A DNA stretch of 64,000 nucleotides, from assembly GCA_020086605.1 (NCBI GenBank), contig JACBWW010000003.1, positions 4,563,260-4,627,259 on the forward strand. The letters run 5' to 3'. Made by a program: the position numbers and the translations under genes. Origin of the DNA: Lanius collurio (taxonomy: Eukaryota > Chordata > Aves > Passeriformes > Laniidae). Of the stretch, positions 38,360 through 49,645 are shown in pieces; the stretch's first letter is position 1; every line of letters begins with the position of its first letter. A model generated the notes under the pieces. That model was not told the DNA's origin and searched no databases. It worked only from the letters and a program-made list of their open reading frames with translations.

Positions 38360-38770
38360 AGAGGCCTGAGGCGGCCATCCTGCCCTTAAGGAGATCCCTG
38401 TGTAGAAAGCAACTTGTTACTTTTTTATGTTAACTTTGATAAAGGCCTTTTGTTCTCTGGGGAAGATGCATACTAGGGAAATGACCACAGCTATAAGCAC
38501 CAGGTGTGAATGTTTTTCCTTTATCTTGCTGGGACATGGCATGTTTGCGTGAGTGGTTGATAAAGGGCAGAGAAGTCTGCCCTGCCAAGTGTTTGGGGGT
38601 GTAGCTGTTTTGTCTTTCCCTCTGCATGTTCCCAAAACTTTGCTAAAACTTTCCCATGGTAGAAACATATAAATACTGAAGGGTGTGTAATAAAGCTGGA
38701 TCCTGCTCGAAGAAGCAGTGGTCTCTGTTTTTTTTTCCCAGGCTGCTGCATAAAATATCATCCTCAATGG
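38360..38770 (+). mobile_element. Probable ERVK-like LTR, sense
   Basis: The segment holds a compact retroviral promoter/terminator: TATAAATA at 38668-38675 and AATAAA at 38689-38694, followed by a U5-like part (GCTGGATCCTGCTCGAAGAA, then GTGGTCTCTG). A TATA box only about 20 bases before the poly-A signal is the arrangement of short-R avian retroviral LTRs. The upstream part (CTTAAGGAGATCCCTGTGTA) would be U3. Neither the TG...CA edges nor a target-site duplication could be fixed, so the ends are approximate and the copy may be truncated. Three overlapping minus-strand frames across it are shadows. Confidence 0.55.
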
Positions 38771-39039
38771 AGAATTTTGCACCAGCTGTTTTAAACTTTA
38801 TGAACAAGAAATGGCAAATCCATAAAAGAAAACTGAATCAATAAAAGCCTCTGACATTAATGACAAGTTTTTCGCAGCAGTTGCAGCTGCTTCAAAAGCG
38901 GCTTTGGAAGATCTGTGGTTTCATTTGGAGGCAACTCAGGCCTCATTTTTTCCATCCCTCCCTAAACACTTAAAAGATAATCAAATTAGAATTTATGCCC
39001 AGAGATTTTACAGATGTACTGGCAGTTGGGTCATTGCTG

Positions 39040-39240
39040 AGTAATTTAGGTATGAAGGGGTCATGGGAGGCCATTCAGTCGAACATATGGCTCAAGGCAT
39101 GCTTAACATCAAAGCTAGAACAGATTGCCTAGGGCTTTGTCCAATCACATTTTGAAGCTCTCTGAGGATGGGCATTTCACAACCTGTCCAGACAAACTGT
39201 TTTCCAGTGCACTAATGCAGCAAAGGTACTAGCAAAACTA
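39040..39240 (-). mobile_element. CR1 LINE fragment, antisense, old
   Basis: TGGGAGGCCATTCAGTCGAA, CTAGAACAGATTGCCTAGGG, TTTGTCCAATCACATTTTGA, GAGGATGGGCATTTCACAAC and CTGTTTTCCAGTGCACTAAT follow in order the antisense phrases of a CR1 3' region. Divergence is high. It lies close to two other CR1 tails and an LTR, forming a small retroelement cluster. Confidence 0.85.
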
Positions 39241-40019
39241 GAAGCCATGGAAAGCGTCTGACAGACACTGGGACACTAAGGATTTCCTTTCCTTCCAACA
39301 GTAAGTGAGGCAGGGCTCCATGTCATGTAGGACTGCTTAGACAGAGGGTTCCTAAGAAGTGGGCTACATTTCCACAAAGACTGAAGAGTACAAGGTTCTG
39401 CAACCACATGCAATTCCTGGCCACATGAGAACCTAAAACTTTTACTGGTGGCTGAGCCTGCCCTTGTCTGAAGGGGTAGAATAAGCGTCAGTGATACCAA
39501 AAAATTGATCTGGAATATTAGAAACTGGCTTATGCTGTTATTGCAGGAAACAAGAAGAGAGTGGAGAGGAGCTGAAAAGCTGGAAACAGCCCCACGTTCC
39601 CTTCAACTTTCTGTATGCTACCAAATGACGATGTAAAAATGGGTGCAAACAAATTACTGGCACTGCTAACACAGAAGAAAGCATGTTGCTTTCAACAATT
39701 TGTTGCACAACTGAGTTTCTGAACACAGACTGGATGTCAGTCATAAGACTTTCTGTTTTGGAGGAGAGAGATGGCTTCACAGCAGATAACTGTTTCTTAA
39801 TAACAATGTAGTTCTTAATTTATAAACAGCTCCATGACTCTGACACATACTTAGCTTTTTCCACATTCTTCCTTTTACTGCCATTCAGTCATTCCCTAAC
39901 CAACTTCTTTTGCATCTCTTTTTGAATGGTTCACCTCCTACTAAAATTAACTGGGGAACTGACAAGGTAGGTCCTGCTATGACCAGCTTACTTCATTTAT
40001 GCTCTACATTATTTCAACT
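39241..40019. other. Non-coding, no gene recognised
   Basis: Frames on the minus strand at 39276-39500 and 39538-39780 are unrecognised. No repeat family assigned. Confidence 0.4.
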
Positions 40020-40128
40020 AGTCTATTTAGATTGTCAACTCTGTGTTTGTACATGCCTTAGTAAAATGGGGATCAATACTTGGCTGACCCTTAACCACTG
40101 TAATAAATAAATATGATTAATAACGATG
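40020..40128 (+). mobile_element. Ancient L3/CR1-type or SINE 3' tail
   Basis: AGATTGTCAACTCTGTGTTT, then TGTACATGCCTTAGTAAAAT, GGGGATCAATACTTGGCTGA and CACTGTAATAAATAAATATG matches the order of the conserved amniote L3-type 3' end ('GATTGTAAGCTC...TGTACAGCACCTAGCACAATGGGG...CACTACAATACAAATAA'). It is an old, deeply diverged relic; which LINE or SINE it belonged to cannot be told from the tail. Confidence 0.6.
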
Positions 40129-40819
40129 TCAGGATTTTTTTTTCAGTCTAAGAACACTACCAGAAACACATTCACTGAGGAAAGATGAAAACTAGAGTGG
40201 TTACCACTGCTCTATTCTCTCCTTTCCACCTGTTGCTTAGATCCAGATACAACAAAGCTAAATAGACAGTGATTCTGCCTCAAACTTTGCTCACTTTTTT
40301 CACTGTGTGAAAGATAAGCCCCTGCTAGTATACAGAGAGCAATAGTTCATTCAGTCTTCAATATCTGATATCCTTTACTTTCCAAAGTTACCTTTGGATC
40401 ATTAAAGAATTTTATCAGCTAGACCTTTTGCACTCTGATAGTCATCAAGAGGAGAAGGGATGCTCCAATGTCTGCACACTGATAAGAAAGTCCTGCTCAG
40501 AAAAAATAAATTACCATATTTTACCTTACTTAACACATTCATTTTTGTTGAACTGTAGTCTGTCTCATAGCACAATCAATTAAAATTATTGCTTTCCAGG
40601 CAAAACAAGACCATTATGATGTTCTACCACCTTCCCATTCTGTATTTAGCTGGCTGTAGTCTACTGTGCTTGTCACAAAATTACCTTAAAAGCATTTGTA
40701 ACCAGAGTATTTATAACACGTTATCCAGAGCCTAGCACTTCTTAATCAGAACACTTTTATTGTAAGTGCTATCAGTAACTTATAAGGTGGGGAAAGAACA
40801 CTAATATTTTTATATTTAA
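40129..40819. other. Non-coding, no gene recognised
   Basis: Unique sequence, nothing identified. Confidence 0.5.
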
Positions 40820-41110
40820 CTAATTGTAATTTTTCTGTTTGAAAATGTGATATTCAGGGACTGATAAATGCACCTTCAAGGTAAAAATGAATCAAAATAA
40901 CGTAATCCCTTCTACCTTTATGAGCAGAGGTGATGCAAATTAGCAATTTTTGATCTATGGATATCTCTTGTCTGCAATTAGGTACAATCACTGCCATGGC
41001 AGGCAGTTATTATCACCAGATGCAATTTCTTGTGCAGATGTTCATATTAAAATCAGAAATGCAGAAATAGCCCCTATATTCAAGACTGAATACATATGGC
41101 AAAAGCAGCT
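40820..41110. promoter_or_regulatory. Candidate conserved non-coding element
   Basis: Balanced sequence with GATGCAAATTAGCAATTTTTG near 40932 (an octamer-like ATGCAAAT plus a TTAGC core), CTGCAATTAGG near 40973 and palindromic CACTGCCATGGCAGGCAGTTAT near 40990. No coding frame or repeat explains it. Inference from texture only. Confidence 0.3.
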
Positions 41111-44100
41111 CCTTAAGAGTAATTGTGTTAGCTCCTTATGATAATTTTGCTAGAAAGGTTTTTGCATAGGGAAAGGAAAAATGTATCAGAGACACCTGCT
41201 TTTTGCCATCCATAGCTAAGTGCATTTTCACCTCTCTTCTCTATACCCTGACACACTTATGATGTATTCCAATATAGTCCAACATCTCACAAACTGATGG
41301 ATAGCAATTCTTCCCATGAAAATTACTGTGACAAAGGAGCAATGCAGGTAGGGACTTAAGAAATACATACATTCTGAATACAGCAAGTGTACATAGGGTG
41401 GGGGATGCAGAGGCCAGAGACAGATCATTCTTATCAACTGGAGATGCTGGGTTTTTTACTGGCTGTTTTTACAGCAGCTGAGATCTTTTGAAAACATCCT
41501 TCACCAATCAATTCACACCGAGCTCTATCTCTTGTCTCACTATGCTGTTTTTCTGTCCTTCCCTCTGGATGGTCTTGCTGACCTTGATTCAGTGGACAAA
41601 GCTGAAAACATAACTATTCAGATGGAGAGAAAAGCACTCAGACAAAAAGATTTTACGCTGGGTACTAAAGCCCACAGGTGAGACGGCTGAGTCTAACAGT
41701 GTATCATTTTCGGAGAGGACTCAGGCACTGAAAAGGCAGCACCTTCTCCAGCAGGTGATCCTAATGATTAGGCTGTATATCTAGAAAAGAAAAATCAGGG
41801 CCTATGGTGACTGGGAGAACTAACAATTACTAAAATGTTAAAGCTAATATACCAGAAGTTGAGTATCTGAGAGAGGAAAGAACTATTTAATTTTGATTTT
41901 GTTTCTTCAGGAATTATTATTACCTGTAGCAATATTGACTTAACTCAAAAAAAGTGTTGAACTTCCTCTTTTCACACATTTTAGTACAAGAATAATTACA
42001 TTAAATATGAGTAATGTTTTCCATTTTTGATCACTCTGTATTAAAAAGTAAAAACAAAAAATCTCTAAATACAACAGTCTTCCAGAACACTTACATCGAC
42101 AAGAACTGGAAAGAGAAAATAATTCATTTTTAAGTATTGTGTAAGACTGCAGAAAATCTAAATGTATCCTCTGTCATGGTCAGACAGGCAATCAAAAAAT
42201 ATATCCCCTCAAAAAGGCCAAAACTTGATAATGCAGATTATTTATACTAATGTCTCTGTGCAACTCATTTAAGCAGATTCTTAAAATATGAAGTAGTCCC
42301 TCCAGCTTCATTCAATCTATTCGTGTAATCAATATTATCACACTAAGTATTTATTGTATGAAGTGAACTGTACTTACAAAGAAGTAACACAGTGCTATTG
42401 TGACAGCGAGAAGCGCAAGACCTGTTCTGGATGTTCTGACCAAGACTGGTAACATGCTTGCTGCATGATGTCTTCTCATAGAGCTTTACAGTTACTCATT
42501 CTACGGAGTGCCACAAAGAAAGGAATGCTGAATCCTCACTCTGCACATAATTTTCTCTGCTTTACTGTAAAAGTGACTAATATGGAGTTAGAGAGGGGAA
42601 GACAGACATATACCAACAGAATGCAAGGATTTTATTCTACATTGCCTTTGCAATTGTGGCTTAGTGGCAGATGCTTACCTTAGCTTCCAGACATGCCTAT
42701 CTTCAGATTCTGGGAATAGTCTGGCCTCCAGAAAGTTTGCAAGCTAGAAAGTAGGACCTAATTCTGATGCATACAGCACTTATGCCAACAATATTCTTCT
42801 TTCAAGTGTCAGGTAGAAGAGTCCTGACAACACAGTCTCAGTACAGTCAATCAGTTCACAGATGGCAAAATATTACCAGAGTCTTCCTAGCATGAATTCC
42901 CCAGGAATACACAGGACTCTGAGTCAAACTGTGCTGCCGTTTGGTAAAGGCCAACTCTGCCCAGCTCTGCCAAGAAGAGAAGGCAAAGTGCAAAATTGCA
43001 TTGGCTAGACAGAGCAAGTATCATTGCCTAGGAGGGCTTCTATTTCTCATGTTGTCAACATAAGCTCTAAATTCAGTGATAAATAGAGAGCTGGATATCA
43101 AGCCTGAGGAAAGGCAACTAACAATGATTCCATATTAGCTTCTAGAACCATTCATTCAAGACACAAGATCCTGGATCCTGTAGCACTGCAGAGTCTTTCA
43201 GGTTTCATAAAAACACAGATTCAAGGTTTTAATTAGCACTGTGACAGTTTCAAAATTTCTGTCAATCAATCTTTGAGAAAAAAAAAAAATACTTGTCAAG
43301 TTTGCGTGCCCAGGGAGAGTTAAATTGAAATTAAACTGAATTTTAAAAGATGGGAAATAATTAGGGCATTGGGAAAATGAATTTAGAGACAAAGAAAGCT
43401 GTAAGAAGAGAAGTATGTTACTAATTATGCTTTTTACTTTTTACAATTAATCCTCATTTCAGTGTCAGCTCACTTTTAATAAAAATAATGAATGGTTATA
43501 CAAGCAGTGCTATACGGCCAAATATTTGGTTATGCAGATTTCCCACTTCACGTGCACACATACAAGCAGGCCCAAATGACCAAGTATGTGCCCATCAGAA
43601 ATGCAGTAGAACAGTCTACACTGCATGAATGAGATTCCCAAACTCATATGCACAGTTTATTAGCATATTCGCTAAGCCCAGTTTCAAGTGCAAAAGCAAA
43701 GTTGTGCATTCCCTAAAGTCAGCTCGAGATTACAGAGGGTGTTCACACAGAACAAAAGAGTATCAGCATCAAACACTCCCATTCTTCAGTCAGTGCAGCC
43801 CCAGTGCAAAAGCTGAAATCTGGGAGGATTGTAAACCTCAGCTTGTGAAGGACAACTGTGGGAAAAACACAAGACTAATGTGAGACAGGCACCCAAAACA
43901 GTGAGCTAAGAGAGTCTAGACAGAGCAAAAGCAATGAGGGAGTGAAACACAGAGGAAAACCTGACATTTTGTTCTGAACAGACAGCTAGGTGAAGGGAAT
44001 GTGTGAGAAATCCTCACTGGAGAAGACAAGCAAGATTTTATTTTGCTAAAGGAGAAATGTTAATGGTTTCAATAGCTCCTGAATTCATATAAACACATAT

Positions 44101-45439
44101 GGGAGTGAGGAAATGTGCACACATGGTTTATAGATAGAAACACATACAAAACATACCAATGTGATATATAACTATATACTGAAACCTCTCTATCTACAAG
44201 GTCAGTAAAGAGATGCAGTGTCACACTTTTTAAAACAAGTAGCTATTCTTGGTGCATGCCTGAAATGTCTGAATGGCTATAAGGCAAAGATTCCAATGCT
44301 GTTGTCTTTGCAGGGAGGTCTAAGAAACAGAACTAAATTGCATACTCAGTGAATAGAAATGATATCTGTAACTGTTGTGGTTGTCCTGAAACAAGGTTAC
44401 TACCCTTTGTCTGACTCACTAAGCAAAAGGAGCAGCTTTCTGCAATGCTTTGTGAACCTGACAATTAAGCAGCATGACAACAGTAGGAAAACTCAGCTTC
44501 CAGCTAGCAAAGCTGTTCAATTACCAGGCATTGCCTTACTTTATAAGCCCTACTTTCATCATTAAAGAAATATGTGAGGCCACTCTGAAGTTTCACAAAC
44601 TGCTAATACCTCAAATTGCCAAGATAAATAGATTTCCGTGACCACTGTCTTTATGCATGTACTCTTCTTCAGCTGGCAAATATACAGTATCTGAAAATAT
44701 ATTACAAACCAAAATTATATTCACTATTTATCTTAGCTCTGTGAATTGAGGCTTTATTTGCTGATACTTCTAATGCATGCCCTGTGAGAAGTGTGTTTCT
44801 GAAATACATCCTTTAGTGTCTAGCAGTGTTTTAACATCCTAACATCCTTTAGTGTATTAACAGACATGTCACTGCAAACAAGCACAGACAAATACTGTGA
44901 CACTTGAGTTCTTCATTAGAACAAATACTGATCTATACAGTTTTTCTTTTGTGCATAGAGAGTAAAGCATCAGATAGCCTTGGAAAGTCAATTAAAAAGA
45001 GAGATGGAGCATCTTAATCACAGGGCTTTTCCTATCTGTTTTTTCCAGTAGTTACTTAAAACCACTAACTTGAAATCAGTCACATGCTGTCTTCAGAAGT
45101 TCACTCAATCAAAGGGCCAAGCTCTGAGCAATCAAAGATCTTAAATCACTGGAGCGCCCAACATCAGCCACGGGAGGATTAAAAATCCAGTAGCCAGAAC
45201 TCAATTCTTCGATCTAGCGAGCACCAGGGCATTATGAGAAGTCCCTAAAGCCCTAGATCACAGCCCAGCCTTTGCCTACTGTGGAGCTAAGTGGAAACCG
45301 TCTTTAATTCCTTAGGAGATCCTATCTTGCCAGATGAAAATAGATATTGGCCTCTGTGTGTAGGATGATTAGAAGAATGGAAGAGGATTAAACAAGATGC
45401 AAGGGGAAAGGCTTAGAGTGGCTCATTTACATGGTATTA
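41111..45439. other. Non-coding, no gene recognised
   Basis: Unique AT-rich DNA. A 14-bp direct repeat ACATCCTTTAGTGT occurs at 44806-44819 and 44842-44855. Short frames (42465, 43629, 44359) are unrecognised. Confidence 0.5.
44806..44855. repeat. 14-bp direct repeat pair
   Basis: ACATCCTTTAGTGT occurs twice, 22 bases apart, with an extra TAACATCC overlap before the second copy. It looks like a small local duplication rather than a target-site duplication, since the enclosed 22 bases are not an element. Confidence 0.85.
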
Positions 45440-45660
45440 ATGCTGACAGATAGGTGTTAACAGAACAGAGCAACCTAAAGGCAAAACTGTATCTGAATTA
45501 AAGCTGTATTTATTTACTCAAGTTATAAAGGGATTTAGTCCTGTTTATTTTACCACATCCAGCACTGTTTTATCTATTAAGCACTTTGATGCTTACTCAA
45601 TTGTTCTGTGTCACGCATTGCACAGCTGTTTAGGGATATGTTTATCTTTATTTGAAACAG
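45440..45660. promoter_or_regulatory. Candidate conserved non-coding element
   Basis: Balanced sequence with few homopolymers and TTTATTTATT/GTTTATTTTACC forkhead-like, TTAAGCACTTTGATG Nkx-like and CTCAATTGTTCTGTG sites. It carries no repeat signature and no coding frame. Tentative. Confidence 0.25.
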
Positions 45661-47849
45661 AAGCTTTTAAATGTTTCAAACATAAAATATAGACACCAAT
45701 GGCAAGTTAAACACTCACGGATGTCTTCTTGTCTCCCAAAATGGAGACATTTTTAAAACAGAAAATGGGAAAAGTAAAAAGCACATTTATAAATACCTTG
45801 TAGATTGCTGACAGGAAGAACTACGTACAGGAGAGTATGTGTCACACATAAAGACAGTGTCACTGACAAAAAAATCATAGTTTTTTGATTAATTTCTAAT
45901 GATTCAAAAAGCTTTAATTAGGTAGGAAAAATATTAGCAAAAAGTTCCATCCAACCCAATGTATCAGTCAATCTGGTACTCAGTGAGTTTTCTCAAAAGA
46001 GAGTCTAACACCTCATAAGGTAGCTTCCATTTCACTCTGAATGAAGTCCTGTAGCAGCTGCTCTCAGGTGACTCAGTTCTCAGGGGATACAGAAACCTTC
46101 CCTCCTCTGACAGTAACACCAGGAAATCAGTTATTTGTAAAACCCAGCCTCAGTGCTGCTTGGCTGCTCTTAAACCCTTAGCTACCTCATTTACCATTCT
46201 AAGTTTGCTCATGATACTTACTATCTTCTGGGAACTGAAAAGCTAATTGTACCTCTTAGTTTTGCCCATCCCTGCTTGTGCTCCAGCAGACCTGCTTCCC
46301 TCCTCCTCTCTTTCTTCTTTTCTGGCTCATTGTAATAATGACACTTTGCAAATATTTGTGTTCTACTCCAGATGTTGCCAACCCATTTTGCACAAAGTAT
46401 GGTGAGAGAAGTGAGAAGAGAGGAGAGGATGAAGATAGGCAGAGGAATAGAGAATCTTTCAGAGCTTGATTTTTCAGACCTACTGGTGCTCAGTGCTGTT
46501 ATGTGTTTGCCTAGGTTCATGTTCTCCAAAGTGAATATTTACAAAGCCATAGGACTTATCAAAGTGCAATCACACTCTTGATAATCCCATCAGTAACATC
46601 AAAAGGTTTGTTTTCTGATGATATATTTTCTGGTTCCTGCTGGGACAGAACTGATGTGCTGAGGCTGTGAGAATGGGCTTCTGCATGTTTCTCTTCAGCA
46701 GAGGAAAAAAGAGCAAGTAAAAGACAATGGAAATAAATTCTGTCACAAATTGTACAAGAAATAATAACATGCTTCTACAAGCTCAATACTTAGCTTCCTG
46801 AAAAACCACAGCTAATAATGAGCCCTTTCCAGATGAAACAGAGGCAAAGATAAGTACTTAGTAGGAAAAGCTTTCAAGTACTGCAGGGAAACATTAGTAT
46901 TAAGGCATCTCAGTGTTCTTTGTGGAAGGCCTATTATTCATAGGAAGCTATCAGTGCCATGATGGACAGTAAAATCTGTACAAACATTTATGGAGCCAAG
47001 TCAAATTCCCCAGAAAGGTTATGATCAAATGGGGAACAGAAACAATAAGCAAGCAAGCAAACACCACCCCACCCTCACTCCACCCTGAAAAACAACAAAC
47101 AGAAAAATGGATTTCAGACATAAGTAATAGATTCTGTTCTGCCTTGAGAAAGCACCTGGAAACCTTCACACCCTGTAGGCCAAGCAACCCCTTGTAAAAG
47201 GGATGAGCAGCATATCTGTACATAGATTCATATATCCATGTTCATTGCAATTAGCTCCTCCTCCCAGTCACCTGAGCTGTCCCCGGTTCTCCCAACAAGC
47301 TCTTCAACCATCCCAAGCACTTAGTGCAATAATGCTCTCGACCCTGCCTGCAGTTGAAGTATGACCTACTTACAGTTCATTTTGAAAGACAGAGTGACCC
47401 TGGTATTGTTGAAGACTTTTTTCTCGGTAGTGCAGTTCCTTGTAGTCTCCTACATGATCAGACTCTGCCATTAATACTTTAGATGTGAATACTGGCCCTG
47501 TTACATCAGGTACACTATCGTGCACAAAGGAAACAAGATTGAAGTAAACAAGACTTCCAGGCATTAAATAATAATAAAAGAACCCAGAGACTTTAACTAG
47601 TCTGTTTATGGAGCTTCAATGCCTCTTAAAATAAATAGGTCATTGTTGATAAAAGACTGGGCTCCAATCTTCTCCTTCTGTATTTTCAGAATGCTTTCTA
47701 GCATTCGAGCACAATATAAAGAAATTCCACAGGCCTATCTGTTCATGCTTCTCTAGCCCTAGTATTGATATTAATGCCAACAAAATTAGTAATTTGACAA
47801 TTAGTTTTCCACTTACCTGAAAAGACATGAAAGGCAGAAAGAAAGTAGT
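45661..47849. other. Non-coding, no gene recognised
   Basis: Unique sequence. The minus-strand frame 46221-46529 (102 codons) overlaps plus-strand frames and shows no known domain. Confidence 0.5.
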
Positions 47850-48215
47850 TTAACTAGATTATAATGTGGCTGTGACAAGTCAGGTTCCTGTCATGTTACA
47901 GCCTTCCAACTTTAACATTTTCATGTCTGCTTGGCAGGTTATTAAAATAAATGAGGGTGTGTTGGACTGCTGTTGCACTTTTCTCTAATGGGAGTTCAGG
48001 AATTTGCAAGCCGCTACTGTAAATTGACCGATCGTGAAGTCTGAAAGAAGTTGGCTAAAGTGGACAATTAGGAGCATTTCTCCACAGCTGAGTGAAATAC
48101 TCCTTGTTATTTTAATAATTCAGGCACAGGCTAATTTTCAGAGCCTGAGTTTGTCAAGATAATGTGCCTTGTGCTTGTCTGCTTGTCATTTTTAACTCAA
48201 TCCCACATGTTACAG
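47850..48215. promoter_or_regulatory. Candidate conserved non-coding element
   Basis: About 360 bases of balanced, homopolymer-poor sequence with CTGTCATGTTACAG, GGTTATTAAAATAAATGA, GACAATTAGGAGC, TTTTAATAATTCAGGCAC and CAGGCTAATTTTCAGAGCC. The density of TAAT-type cores and lack of any repeat or reading frame resemble vertebrate developmental enhancers. Inference only. Confidence 0.35.
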
Positions 48216-49597
48216 GTGCAGTCTAGCTTACAAAACAGGCAAATCACTCACAGTGGAATTTGCATATGGAATATAGATATATTGTACTTAGTAAAAAACA
48301 GTCCAAGAAGTCAATAGATAGCTGTGATATGAATGAAAAGGATGGTAAAAACTTTTGATGTTTGATAGCTGTTCTATCCTTCTTTATGCTGATATAATTA
48401 AAGGTTGTATTTGCCACTATGCATACACAAATATGTATAATGTAAAGCATCATGTAGATTTCTTCATAAACAGAGATTGTAAGGCTACAGGAATCTCATG
48501 TGGCATGCAGATATTTTGGGTAGACTCAGTTACCTTTCTCAGCTTAAAATGTCTCAGTGTTAATAAATGTGGAACATGCAGGGAATAGTTACTTTCTTCA
48601 GCTGAGAGGGTGAAATCTTTATAAACCACGAAGCAGTTTCAATATACATTATTATACCCAGCTTCTGGAGGCAATGGCCACACTACTGAACCAGAATTTT
48701 GAAACATCTGATTATCTTTTCTCTTCTATGTCACTTAGAAGTTGCATCTTTTCTGCAAATGGCATTCTCACCATGCATTTTCCTCTCATTTTTTCAAGCT
48801 TGATTTCTGACCATACAGAAGTGTTCAGGTTCAAACTGGTTGAGAAGTTCTCTAACTTGCTGCAGGCTTCCCCTGCTGATCTAAGCCCTAGCACTGAGCC
48901 AGCAGAACTCATTCCAAGACAAACCAATTACAAACTTAGAGTGGAAGAAGCATTTTTAGGACAGCTTCTTGAAGGTCAGCTCAGACCAACCGACTACCAG
49001 CTTATACTTAAAGCTTATACCATTCTCTCCAGGAACCATACCATCCTAAGGAACATCTTCACACTACAGCAACTTTGGGGAAGGTACTGTGTACTTTCCC
49101 TTATGTTCCTTGCCAGCTTCATAACCCCAGAAGACCATTAGGAGGACTATCATGAATGGACACCCAGTGAGAAAACACTGTACTAAGGAGAGTGCAGTTA
49201 TGATGTTTACAAAGAAGATAAAGAATTTCAAATTATCTGTGAAGGCTGGGCAATAGGTGCCTCTCAGTCTTCTCCACCACGAGATACACCTACACTGGCA
49301 AATGCATGTATGTGCCTATGTATCTGTTTACATATTTATGAATATATGATTCTGTATTTGAATAGATTAATCTATTTTAAGATGTATAAAAATTCATTAC
49401 TGCTTTTTTATCATCCAGATTTCTCCCTCAAGGTTATGCAAAAGAAGACAACACAATATACCACCTTGAACTCACCAGTCAAAAGAGTTATGATTCCACT
49501 TGATCTCTGGTGCTGCCATCACCTCCCTATATTCCAGCAGCAATGGAGCAATACCACCATCTCCTTCTATGAAACAAAACTGAAGGTAATTTTATTA
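48216..49597. other. Non-coding; longest open frame of the window, unrecognised
   Basis: The plus-strand frame 48674-49141 (155 codons, ATG in a fair GCAATGG context) is the longest in the window. Its product is Leu/Ser/Phe-rich with no signal peptide, domain or motif I know, and a frame of this size is expected about once by chance in AT-rich DNA of this length. I do not annotate it as a gene. Confidence 0.5.
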
Positions 49598-49645
49598 ACT
49601 GGATTGAGAGATGGAGGATATGGGTCCTCCATCTCTCAATCCAGT
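49598..49645. repeat. Perfect 21-bp hairpin, 6-nt loop
   Basis: The left arm ACTGGATTGAGAGATGGAGG plus A (49598-49618) and the right arm (49625-49645) are exact reverse complements across TATGGG. The immediate flanks (A before, G after) do not pair, so the stem ends cleanly. A perfect 21-bp palindrome is far beyond chance in 64 kb. It is too short and too perfect for an ordinary vertebrate pre-miRNA, which has a longer, imperfect stem. A recent fold-back templated duplication, or an assembly or read artefact, is more likely. Confidence 0.95.

Noticed and set aside
38417..38782. 121-codon minus-strand frame as a gene
   Set aside because: It is antisense to the probable LTR with TATA and AATAAA; three frames overlap each other there.
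48674..49141. Longest open frame (155 codons, plus) as a gene
   Set aside because: No recognisable domain, composition typical of chance frames, and about one frame of this size is expected by chance in AT-rich DNA of this length; no splice or poly-A context supports it.
49598..49645. Canonical microRNA gene
   Set aside because: The stem is perfectly paired and only 21 bp with a 6-nt loop; vertebrate pre-miRNA stems are longer and imperfect, and flanks do not extend the pairing.
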